DNA from: Stramenopiles sp. TOSAG23-2
Taxonomy: Eukaryota > Sar
DNA length: 12,166 nucleotides
Direction: 5' to 3'
Assembly (NCBI GenBank): GCA_900128395.1
Contig: LT649873.1
Location: 1 to 12,166, forward strand
Part shown: piece by piece, positions 1-6,898 of the stretch
Layout of the letters: each line of letters begins with the position of its first letter
How positions within the stretch are numbered: the stretch's first letter is position 1
Notes under the pieces: model-generated
The model's input: only the letters and a program-made list of their open reading frames with translations
Database searches by the model: none
Told to the model about the DNA's origin: nothing
Position numbers and translations under genes: made by a program

Positions 1-2
1 AG

Positions 3-155
3 CACAAGGTAGTCATTGTTGGTTATCAAAATGATACTAATAGCAATGATGCAACAGTAAAATCATATTTAAGTATGTTTGCAGATTATAATTTATCATA
101 TTATATTGATCGAATTGAACATTATTATTCTGAATTTAGTAGTGCAGGTATTTGA
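3..155 (+). CDS. C-terminal 50 residues of an unidentified protein (5' partial)
   Basis: A frame open from the window edge reads HKVVIVGYQNDTNSND and continues for 50 residues to a TGA stop at 153-155, ending in SEFSSAGI. The other two forward frames hit stops within the first 35 bases. The alternation of hydrophobic residues (VVIVGY), an Asn/Asp-rich turn and then a Tyr-rich helix-like stretch (YYIDRIEHYYSEF) looks like a folded domain end rather than chance. No family is recognisable from this fragment, and an upstream intron boundary cannot be excluded because the 5' part lies outside the window. It converges on the MORN gene, whose stop is at 615. Confidence 0.55.
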   Translation, partial: HKVVIVGYQNDTNSNDATVKSYLSMFADYNLSYYIDRIEHYYSEFSSAGI

Positions 156-614
156 TTAGTGCATGTGATGGTGAACAAGTTTTTTATACGTAATAACCTT
201 TAGAGTGAATACAACAAAAAAAAGGAGGTGTGATGTGAGTCCAAACAGTTAAAAACAACGTACCAGCAGAGCAGAGAGATTGTATATATATATATATATA
301 TACGTATATATGTACACACTAGAAAATAAAAATTTAATATATAATAAAAAAAATACATTTTTTTATATTTGATATTCATTTTTTTAAAATAATATTCGTA
401 TCATATGCATATATGTACATTATTTTTAAATATACGCATACATTTTATTACACACACACTTATTATTATATATTATAAAATATATACGCGCTCGTAACAC
501 ATATGTTTATACCCCTGTTCTGATTACATAAAGCTGACATTTTCAATTTTAATTTAAAATGCACTTTCTACAAACCACACGGCTTCTGAAAAAAATATAT
601 TTCTTTTATAATAA
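156..614. other. Convergent 3' intergenic region, AT-rich with a (TA)10 tract
   Basis: This is 459 bp between two genes that end towards each other. It holds 3' flanking sequence, a (TA)10 microsatellite at 283-302 followed by a TATACGTATA palindrome, A- and T-rich runs and short CA tracts. No open frame or RNA gene is supported here. Confidence 0.7.
283..302. repeat. (TA)10 microsatellite
   Basis: Ten uninterrupted TA dinucleotides lie in the convergent intergenic region. They are followed by CGTATATATG, so the tract can fold back on itself. It is probably length-polymorphic. Confidence 0.85.
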
Positions 615-2576
615 TCATTGTTGAGGAAACATTTTTCTTGTTTGTAATGTCGTTTTAATAGAAGTAAATATTGGTACATCATCGTCACCTTCTCCACCAT
701 TACTAACATTATTGTTGTTATGTTTACTAGTACTTTTACCAACAACAAGTTCTTTTACCAAACCATTTTGACCCCATATACCTATAGTTTGTGATTTTTT
801 CCCATCATCATTACTATTTTTATCAACAACGTTGGGATCTATTAAAACACCTTTACCTTCTGGATGTCCATGTTTCCATTCACCGATATAGTATTGACCA
901 GATTCCCAAATTTGTTTGCCATTACCACTTCGTTCACCATGCACAAATTCACCAACATATTGAGACCCATTTTCCCAAACGAAGCTACCTTGGCCATGCA
1001 TTGTACTATTCGGTCCAAAATCGCCTATATATACATCGCCATTGTTCCATATTCGTGTTCCTTTTCCGATAATACGGCCATCTTCCCATTGCCCGGAATA
1101 TTGGCCTTGATTTATAGTACTCATATCAATTTTACCTAAACCATTGTAACGACCAGATTTAAATTCTCCTTTATATACAACGCCATTAGCAAACTCTAAT
1201 GTCCCATTACCAGAAAACATTCCATTTCTAAACTCGCCTGTGTATTTATTATTTTTTGATATTTGCTTGCTATCATTTTTCTCGTCATATCTAGGTGATT
1301 TTTCTGGTAAATCATTCACATTTGCTGGCCATATCATGGTACCATTTCCTTCAATACTATCAGCTTTAAATTGACCTTCATAAATTCTACCATCCGGCCA
1401 ATTTAATTTACCATTTCCATGCATTTTATTATCACGCATATCACCCTCATATCTATACAATAATTGTTTTGCACCTCTTCTATCTATACTACTGTTATTA
1501 TTACTATCTTTGCTGCTACTACTACTACTACTAACTGCATTTATTACAAACACACGTTCCCCAGGACCACTAACTCCTGCTTCACCAAAGCAACCGCGTA
1601 ATGTTGATTGAGTCGAATCAGATTGTTCACCCATACCATATGGCACACCATGTGACCATTCGCCATGAAATGATGTCCCATCACTCCAATGTATTGTACC
1701 AGTCCCATGTGGAAAATTTCCTTTCACGTCCCCTTCATACATCGAACCATCTGGCAATATCATACGACCTTTTATCATAGTCCCATTAATGAAATGCCCT
1801 TTATATATTATACCATCTTTTGTTTCTAGCATACCACGTCCTTGTCGAAGATTTTCATGAAATTCACCAACATATCGAACGTATTCTGGATGTTTATCCC
1901 ATACAATTTCACCATCTCCATGCATGACACCGTCACGCCAATCGCCATCATACATAAAATTATTATTAGCTTTTATCAAGACACCTCTTCCATCACGTCT
2001 ACCATCTCTAAATCTGCCTTCATAAACATCCCCAGATTCCCACGTACGTTTTCCTTGTCCATGAAACAATGAGTTTCTAAACGAACCGTTATAATGATCT
2101 TTTTTTGAAAATCGTAATTCACCACGACCGTGATATAAACCTAATTTCCATTGTCCTTTGTATAATTTTCCATTCGCGTATGTTTTACTGCCGATGCCAG
2201 TTATCTCGTTGTTATCAAATTCACCAATGTAAACAGAACCATCTTTAAATCTATATTCACCCCTTCCATGCATTTTTCCCTCTTTAAATTCACCAATATA
2301 TTCTTCGTTATCTAACGTAACCTTATGTACCGTGCGTTGTTTGTTATCTTTCTTTGATGGTGTAATAATATTATTACTCACGTTTACGTTGTTGGTATTA
2401 TTTTTCTTATTTTTATTCTTTTGCTGTTGCTTTGCATGTTTTTTTTCTATTGATTTTGTACCAGAAGAAGTGGATGCAGACGACGAAGACAAGGACGAGG
2501 AGGATGGCAGATTTTTCTTTTTGCTACTTGATAAGATGGAGCTGGTAATTTTCAAATTTCTTCCTCTTCCATACAT
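615..2576 (-). CDS. MORN-repeat protein, about 19 repeats
   Basis: The 653-residue protein begins with a basic, Ser-, Lys- and Asn-rich low-complexity leader (residues 1-90). From about residue 93 to 583 it is almost entirely MORN repeats of about 23 residues with the signature Y-x-G-x-[FW]-x(5)-x-G-x-G. Examples are YIGEFKEGKMHGRGEYRF near 93 and YYIGEWKHGHPEGKGVL at 562. I count 19 units, one of them degenerate (TLRGCFGEAGVSGPGER), with two low-complexity insertions rich in Ser/Asn and Lys/Asn. The tail (584-653) is polar. MORN arrays form elongated beta-meanders that act as scaffolds, and some bind phospholipid or dimerise. They occur in ciliary proteins, junctophilins, PIP kinases and apicomplexan MORN1. 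No kinase, SET or other catalytic domain is present, so a scaffold or adaptor role is inferred. The start ATG (A at -3) is bounded upstream by an in-frame TGA. The stop is TGA. Confidence 0.9.
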   Translation of the reverse strand: MYGRGRNLKITSSILSSSKKKNLPSSSSLSSSSASTSSGTKSIEKKHAKQQQKNKNKKNNTNNVNVSNNIITPSKKDNKQRTVHKVTLDNEEYIGEFKEGKMHGRGEYRFKDGSVYIGEFDNNEITGIGSKTYANGKLYKGQWKLGLYHGRGELRFSKKDHYNGSFRNSLFHGQGKRTWESGDVYEGRFRDGRRDGRGVLIKANNNFMYDGDWRDGVMHGDGEIVWDKHPEYVRYVGEFHENLRQGRGMLETKDGIIYKGHFINGTMIKGRMILPDGSMYEGDVKGNFPHGTGTIHWSDGTSFHGEWSHGVPYGMGEQSDSTQSTLRGCFGEAGVSGPGERVFVINAVSSSSSSSKDSNNNSSIDRRGAKQLLYRYEGDMRDNKMHGNGKLNWPDGRIYEGQFKADSIEGNGTMIWPANVNDLPEKSPRYDEKNDSKQISKNNKYTGEFRNGMFSGNGTLEFANGVVYKGEFKSGRYNGLGKIDMSTINQGQYSGQWEDGRIIGKGTRIWNNGDVYIGDFGPNSTMHGQGSFVWENGSQYVGEFVHGERSGNGKQIWESGQYYIGEWKHGHPEGKGVLIDPNVVDKNSNDDGKKSQTIGIWGQNGLVKELVVGKSTSKHNNNNVSNGGEGDDDVPIFTSIKTTLQTRKMFPQQ

Positions 2577-2951
2577 AATAATTATTACTCAAAAAATAAA
2601 TGGATAATTCAAAAAAAATAAGGGACAATCCGATATTTATTGCAAATGTGTATATATATGATGAAACAAAAACAAGAAACCTCAGAGCAGACTATTTTAT
2701 ATATATGGGATAATAACTTATCGATGTAAATATTGCTTGTTATGTTATATATATACACACAGACAAATGAATATGTGAGTGGAATGTTTAACAATCAGGT
2801 GTACTAATTTTAATTATTTTTGAATTTAAAATTAATAATAATAATTGAAAAATAAATAATAAATTAAAAAAAATATTTGAAACAACTTTTTTGGATGGAA
2901 AAAAAAGTGCAAATTGATCCTATCAAATGAGCACATAAATAACATTAGTGC

Positions 2952-2965
2952 TATTTATATGCTAA
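2952..2965 (-). promoter_or_regulatory. TATA-like 14-mer, minus-strand copy
   Basis: On the minus strand this reads TTAGCATATAAATA. It is identical to the plus-strand copy at 3067-3080 and points towards the MORN gene, whose ATG is about 375 bp downstream. The distance is long for a core promoter element, so its role is inferred only from position and identity. Confidence 0.35.
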
Positions 2966-3066
2966 ATAGGTATCACACAAATCGATGAAACACCTTAATG
3001 TTATCGCACTTCACAAAAACACAAAAACCAAAAACACCGACCATTTTTTTGATGATATTGAATTTA

Positions 3067-3080
3067 TTAGCATATAAATA
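3067..3080 (+). promoter_or_regulatory. Candidate TATA box of the four-TM gene
   Basis: The sequence TTAGCATATAAATA contains the TATA-box form TATAAATA at 3073-3080. It lies 50 bp before the first ATG (3130) and about 80 bp before the chosen start (3162), a plausible distance for a core promoter with a short leader. The same 14-mer occurs inverted at 2952-2965. Confidence 0.45.
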
Positions 3081-3129
3081 AAACTTAATGTAAAAAACAA
3101 ATTGTTTTATTAGAAACAACAAAAAGGAT

Positions 3130-3162
3130 ATGTGGGTAGTAATAATGATGATAACAAGGTAA
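3130..3162 (+). other. Upstream ORF of 10 codons overlapping the four-TM start (TAATG)
   Basis: ATG at 3130 opens the reading frame MWVVIMMITR, which ends in TAA at 3160-3162. The last A of that stop is the first base of the ATG I assign to the membrane-protein gene, forming TAATG. It lies downstream of the candidate TATA box and so is probably in the transcript. Such a layout can lower translation or allow termination-reinitiation. That effect is inference. Confidence 0.4.
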
Positions 3163-3956
3163 TGATAGATAGATATAATTTTTTTTGTTATCCAATGAAT
3201 TCAACCATGCAGAATCAAAAACAAATCAATCCATCCTCGTCTGTAGTATCGTCGAAGAACAATGCTATTGTAACGGGGAATAATAAAATATATGCCAATT
3301 TAAATAATTTAAAAAATAATGGATATGTTGTTTCCAATTGGTTTTCATTTTGGTCAATTGTAAATATCATTTTTTCAGTTTGTTGGGCATATTGGCCAAT
3401 AAAAATGCAAGAGATAGAAGTTGAGCGTAGGGAATGGTCTAATTTTTGTCAACCAATCAGTGATTGTGGAAAAAGTTTTGGTGGTGTATTAATTTTTTTT
3501 GCGTTATTTCAATTAATTAGTTACATTGCAGCCATACGTCAAAAGAACCGCAGTTTACCACCAAATATTACATTATGTTTTTTTTATTTATCAGTCCTTG
3601 CATATTGTGTGATTATTGTTATTACCATTATATCTGGTATAGTTATCAATCGATCAGAAAGTGGACAATGGTGTGGATATGAATCGCCACCATTTAAAAA
3701 AGAAGCTACTAATTTTTTTGAGGCTACTTGTTTTATCATAATCCCATTGCTTTGTATCTTACGCCTTCAATATAAAAAAATTCGTCAAATGTTGGCAGAA
3801 TCAAAAGTTGCATTTGCTAATAATCCGACAAGAAATAATCACCATGGCATTGAATTATCCAGTAGCAACACATATGTTGATAATATTGAACAAGATGATG
3901 ATGTAGGATTTGATTCTGTTGAAAATGTTGCAGCCTCTGGTAAATATCGAAAGTAA
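3162..3956 (+). CDS. Orphan four-helix (tetraspan) membrane protein
   Basis: The frame is open from a TAG at 3111, but the first in-frame ATG is at 3162, giving 264 residues. A polar Asn/Ser-rich N-terminus is followed by four hydrophobic segments at about residues 60-80 (WFSFWSIVNIIFSVCWAYW), 107-125, 136-163 and 183-201. The short loop between helices 2 and 3 (RQKNR) and the segment after helix 4 (RLQYKKIRQ) are basic. By the positive-inside rule both termini are cytosolic and loops 1 and 3 extracytosolic. Those loops carry cysteines 96, 102 and 171, which could form disulphides, and an NRS sequon lies just after helix 3. The C-terminal 60 residues are hydrophilic and end acidic, then basic. 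I recognise no family: it has four-TM architecture but lacks a convincing claudin, tetraspanin CCG or MARVEL signature. A missing upstream exon is possible because the start context (G at -3) is weaker than in the neighbours. Confidence 0.7.
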   Translation: MIDRYNFFCYPMNSTMQNQKQINPSSSVVSSKNNAIVTGNNKIYANLNNLKNNGYVVSNWFSFWSIVNIIFSVCWAYWPIKMQEIEVERREWSNFCQPISDCGKSFGGVLIFFALFQLISYIAAIRQKNRSLPPNITLCFFYLSVLAYCVIIVITIISGIVINRSESGQWCGYESPPFKKEATNFFEATCFIIIPLLCILRLQYKKIRQMLAESKVAFANNPTRNNHHGIELSSSNTYVDNIEQDDDVGFDSVENVAASGKYRK

Positions 3957-4425
3957 AAATGTTTTTTTGTATAATAATATATATGATAATATATATAATA
4001 TTTTTGACACTAGTGTGAGATAGAATATCATATTTCAATTATTGTATTTCTTTTGAAGAGTAGAAATTATTATGAGTAAATTAAAAAAATAACTTATGCG
4101 TAAACTTAAATATATATGTACGAAGCCGTCGTATGTACATCATGTATGTGTGTGATATTTATTTACTCTTAAAATATGTATTTTTTGAAATTTTTTTATA
4201 AAACGCACACACACCACACTGTGTGACACAAGACACAGAGAATTTCTCTCGCTCTCTTTTTAATATTTACTAAAATGTTTTTATTTCTTTTTTAAAATAA
4301 CCACTTTCCCGTGTATTATTATTTTCAAAACTGTTTGTTATATATTATAGTCGGATAAGTAATGTTCTGATATATACACATATATTATATATCAAAATGA
4401 TCCTTTGATATCGCAAAACTATTTT
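3957..4425. other. Convergent 3' intergenic region with a hairpin
   Basis: This is 469 bp of AT-rich sequence between the stops of the membrane-protein gene (+) and the Cys/His-cluster gene (-). It contains TA-rich stretches near 3975-4005, a CA-rich tract near 4205-4235 and an imperfect hairpin at 4112-4140. No coding frame is convincing. Confidence 0.65.
4112..4140. repeat. Imperfect hairpin in a 3' flank
   Basis: The left arm ATATATGTACGA (4112-4123) and right arm TCGTATGTACAT (4129-4140) flank the loop AGCCG. The inner five pairs TACGA/TCGTA are perfect. The outer seven give four Watson-Crick pairs, two G-U pairs and one mismatch. It lies about 155 bp past the stop of the four-TM gene. 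The GC-containing core makes it stand out from the surrounding TA-rich sequence. Confidence 0.4.
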
Positions 4426-5559
4426 TTAAATAATTCGTTGTCGATTACTTGTACCAGAAGATTTTGAGGAGGAACCTTTTCTACTACCACTACTACTACC
4501 CTTTGCAGCTCTTTTTCTTGGAGCAACATTTCCAAATGCTTTATGAGTTATATCATTATTTGGTACTAGGTCTGGATCTGGTTTGTAAATAGATCCTCTG
4601 TTGCTGATTGGATTGCCTTTTGTTGCAGCACGACGTGCTTTGTCTCTTATACCTGGCCAACGCATTTGAAACAAACCAACACATTCGTTTATTCTACGAT
4701 AATAAACTTGTCTGTATAGTTCCCCATCAAAGCCAAAAATTAAAGAGATGGCACATGCAATCCCATCGCTTGACATGTCAGGATCAGTCAAAAGCAATTT
4801 TTCCACAAATGGATACATGGTTTCAATCTTTAATTTTGCTTGGAACCTGTCGATAACTCTTCCTTTAGGTACTACACCACCAGGACTTTGCAATGCTTCT
4901 TTTTTCTTGTTCCGTTTTTCATCCAATCCAGCTCTGTATGCCATTCGAGTTTCCTCTGCTTCTGCATCCGTGCATGTATGCACTTTCAATGTCTCAAGGA
5001 AAAATGCACTATCAACCCTATCTGTACTTGTTTTAATCTGTGGGTGTGTGACTTTATCAGGCCAATTCTGTGCAAATGCTTGTTTGTTCATTTTACACCA
5101 AGTTACTTCAAAATCACAACCAGGACAAGGACATTTAAATTTAAGAATCCAATCTTTTTTACCACCACCTGATTTACCATGTTGATTTGTTGCTGGCATA
5201 ACATGGCGATTTTGCAATTTAGACAATCGCGAGGTTAACAATACCGCTTCCTCGTGATTTCGTGCTGGCGAACCCAGCGTTAAATATCTAACACAACGTG
5301 AAGAACCATTTATTTGAAATTTCTCCTTCTCATACATTTCCTCTGTTATAATAATACATTTTGTATTTTGTGTAAAAGTTGGTTGATATAATTCTTGCTT
5401 TGGTCCTGCCCATGCAACACGTGTATAGTTTCCACCTTTTTTTGATGGTGTCGATCCACCAGTACTACCATTGGATCCTTTCTTTGATTTTTTATTTGTT
5501 GTAGTAGTAGTTGTCGTCGTACTACTACTTTTTCTTTTTCCAGGTGATTTTCTCGGCAT
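4426..5559 (-). CDS. Orphan basic protein with a Cys/His (putative zinc) cluster
   Basis: The 377-residue protein starts MPRKSPGKRK and has a Thr8 run, then Lys/Gly/Ser low complexity. A central segment (about 137-198) has the pattern C143-x-C145-x2-C148-x6-C155 followed by H194-x-C196 (FKCPCPGCDFEVTWC and VHTC). This resembles C2HC-type zinc folds of the WRKY-GCM1/FLYWCH/MULE group and would bind zinc. A second conserved-looking block (about 236-312, IDRFQAKLKIE to MRWPGIRDKARR) is helical and aromatic-rich. The tail (347-370) is Arg/Lys/Ser-rich with RKR and looks like a nuclear localisation signal. A nuclear DNA- or chromatin-associated role is inferred. No transposase DDE catalytic pattern is evident, so domestication from a transposon is only a possibility. 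The start ATG has A at -3, and a TATAAAATA lies 116 bp upstream. Confidence 0.75.
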   Translation of the reverse strand: MPRKSPGKRKSSSTTTTTTTTNKKSKKGSNGSTGGSTPSKKGGNYTRVAWAGPKQELYQPTFTQNTKCIIITEEMYEKEKFQINGSSRCVRYLTLGSPARNHEEAVLLTSRLSKLQNRHVMPATNQHGKSGGGKKDWILKFKCPCPGCDFEVTWCKMNKQAFAQNWPDKVTHPQIKTSTDRVDSAFFLETLKVHTCTDAEAEETRMAYRAGLDEKRNKKKEALQSPGGVVPKGRVIDRFQAKLKIETMYPFVEKLLLTDPDMSSDGIACAISLIFGFDGELYRQVYYRRINECVGLFQMRWPGIRDKARRAATKGNPISNRGSIYKPDPDLVPNNDITHKAFGNVAPRKRAAKGSSSGSRKGSSSKSSGTSNRQRII

Positions 5560-5800
5560 GATGATTTTTTGTTTTTGTAATAGATAAACACTCTAAAAAA
5601 TAAATTAATTACTATTATTAGTAAATTATTAATAACCTTCAAAAGAGGGGGAACAAAGCGGAGAGCGATGTATATATTTTATACCGTTTGTGAATATATT
5701 ATACAATAAATATAGTCTATCATTCATTGTTTGATATGTTTTCTGATCGATTCACAATATCCTGGTGGGTGTGTATATATATATTTATTATGTTTTGGTG
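5560..5800. other. Upstream region of the Cys/His-cluster gene
   Basis: This is AT-rich sequence with a purine-rich patch (AGAGGGGGAACAAAGCGG near 5644-5661) and a TATAAAATA on the minus strand. It is presumed to contain the promoter of the minus-strand gene. No RNA gene or coding frame is supported. Confidence 0.5.
5675..5683 (-). promoter_or_regulatory. Candidate TATA box of the Cys/His-cluster gene
   Basis: The minus strand reads TATAAAATA, pointing towards the gene and 116 bp before its ATG. Support is consensus match and position only. In AT-rich DNA such matches also arise by chance. Confidence 0.3.
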
Positions 5801-6098
5801 GTAACGCGTGCTAATAGTAAGCCTATTTACTATTATAAAAATTCTGGCAATAAACTGTATTTTGAGTACAATGCAAGATTTTGACGTATGCTTTTACTAT
5901 AGTATTTACATGGTAATGATGGGTACTTCACGAAAAAATTCGTTAAATGTTACATGGATGGCCACAGGATGCTATACAATTCAAATCCGAAGAGTACACA
6001 GGTTTAAAATTTTAAAAGTATTTAACATTGGTATAGCATTGGAGTGCAGTAAACTAAGGTTTTTTGTATCAAATGGACTATATCCTCAAAAAGAATAA
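5801..6098 (+). pseudogene. Probable degenerate coding fragment of unknown family
   Basis: Base composition here is more complex than in true intergenic DNA. The frame starting at 5801 gives a protein-like stretch including KPIYYYKNSGNKLYFEYNAR, then stops at TGA 5882 and TAG 5900. After these it resumes with GNDGYFTKKFVKCYMDGHRM and runs to TAA at 6005. A second frame (5808-6095) stays open across the whole interval but has no ATG until 5871 and reads less like a folded protein. No upstream exon or promoter is evident. The simplest reading is a decayed copy of an exon with two nonsense mutations and possibly a frameshift. A genuine 75-residue gene from ATG 5871 is the alternative. I cannot name the family. 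Confidence 0.3.
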
Positions 6099-6160
6099 TT
6101 GAGAGTTGCGTTTATCATCATTGTAAATTTTTTGTATTATGTTCATATCTATATTTTTAT

Positions 6161-6236
6161 AAAAAGGATGGTAATGGAAAATGAATGTTCTTTTGCAACT
6201 GTAATATAATATATACAGTCCGTAAAAGAATTTATT
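6161..6236. repeat. Tandem hairpin unit A
   Basis: The unit starts AAAAAGGATGG and contains a stem-loop at 6188-6230. TTCTTTTGC (6188-6196) pairs with GTAAAAGAA (6222-6230) with one G-T wobble. After a small internal loop, ACTGTA (6198-6203) pairs with TACAGT (6214-6219). The loop is AT-only. It is the partner of unit B immediately downstream, which shares the outer arms and the leading AAAAAGGATG. Confidence 0.55.
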
Positions 6237-6237
6237 C

Positions 6238-6328
6238 AAAAAAGGATGCAATGTTGTATAACAATTAACAAAATCTTTTGCAACTACTTGTTAAAAAGTA
6301 GTCTGTAAAAGAAATGTCAATTGTTGTA
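6238..6328. repeat. Tandem hairpin unit B
   Basis: The unit starts AAAAAAGGATGC and contains a 72-nt imperfect fold-back at 6257-6328. ACTACTT (6283-6289) pairs with AAGTAGT (6296-6302) around a six-base loop. TCTTTTGCA (6274-6282) pairs with TGTAAAAGA (6304-6312). Further out, TATAACAATT (6257-6266) pairs with AATTGTTGTA (6319-6328). About 29 pairs form in total. The CTTTTGCAACT left arm and GTAAAAGAA right arm are shared with unit A, offset 83-85 bp. Confidence 0.55.
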
Positions 6329-6433
6329 AGTTCAAATCTAAATTTCTTCATGTTTCATATTTCTAGTCATTTTTTTATTCCTATTACTAATATCACTACT
6401 TCGGAGTAAACATTCTGCTAACTTTTTCAGTAA

Positions 6434-6824
6434 GTGTGGTGGGTCGCTTATGAAAAATATCAAAATATTGCTGCATCTATATCTACAGAAATAAAATCTG
6501 CAGTGTTTGCTTCATCTTGCCTTGGGAAGAAATCATCTGCTAGCTTAAAATCATTGAATTTTAAAATGAGGTATGTGGAATTCCATCATGTCTCCACATA
6601 CAAAACTAACTAAGCATTGCGATTGCAATAAATTCAACAAGGTACAGGCGTTAATGATTGGTCATCAATCCAATGAAACAATTTATACTGCTTTATGTAC
6701 AATAGCAGATGGGGAAGATTTTGGCAACCAAGATGAAGATGTTCAATTTGGTGAAACAATGACAAAGGGGCCTATCATCTACTTACATACAAAAGGTGGA
6801 ATTGAAAACATTGAGTTTGATTAA
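6434..6824 (+). pseudogene. Two overlapping frame fragments, possible broken or intron-containing gene
   Basis: Two open frames overlap. The first (6434-6613) reads AYEKYQNIAASISTEIKSAV and onward through FASSCLGKKSSASLKSLNF. The second has an ATG at 6573 and runs to TAA at 6822-6824, encoding 83 residues including TIADGEDFGNQDEDVQFGET. Neither has a recognised domain. The change of frame in mid-region suggests a frameshifted relic. Good splice signals are also present: CTAACTTTTTCAG (6418-6430) as branch point plus acceptor, GTATGT (6571-6576) as donor, and CTAACTAAG (6606-6614). I could not join the two frames through any of the AG sites I tested, so a working spliced gene is not demonstrated. 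Confidence 0.3.
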
Positions 6825-6898
6825 AATGGTGATCATTATTATTGTGTAGAATAAAACCGTACCTGTTAAATATTACTATTGTCCAAATAATATATTTT

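Larger units (their letters stand above)
2577..3129. other. Divergent promoter region between the MORN and four-TM genes
   Basis: This is about 550 bp of AT-rich DNA between two genes transcribed away from each other, so it must contain both promoters. It includes an inverted pair of a 14-bp TATA-like sequence (annotated separately) and a related imperfect copy, GCACATAAATA, at 2931-2941. No credible coding frame is present. Confidence 0.65.

Noticed and set aside
791-2607. Plus-strand open frames opposite the MORN gene (for example 791-1139, 1842-2072, 2332-2607)
   Set aside because: They are shadows of the repeat-rich minus-strand coding sequence and read as unstructured Ile/Phe/His strings.
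3136-3158. A 23-nt intron that would fuse ATG 3130 to the four-TM frame
   Set aside because: It is far shorter than the 125-nt intron seen in this window and has no branch-point motif. It is kept only as an alternative.
3132-3161. A GTG start for the four-TM protein (MGSNNDDNKV...)
   Set aside because: GTG is not a normal nuclear start codon in eukaryotes. The first in-frame ATG is at 3162.
3427-3490. Claudin-type W...C...C signature in the first loop of the four-TM protein
   Set aside because: Spacing (W-x3-C-x5-C) does not match the W-x(2)-C-x(8-10)-C pattern of claudins.
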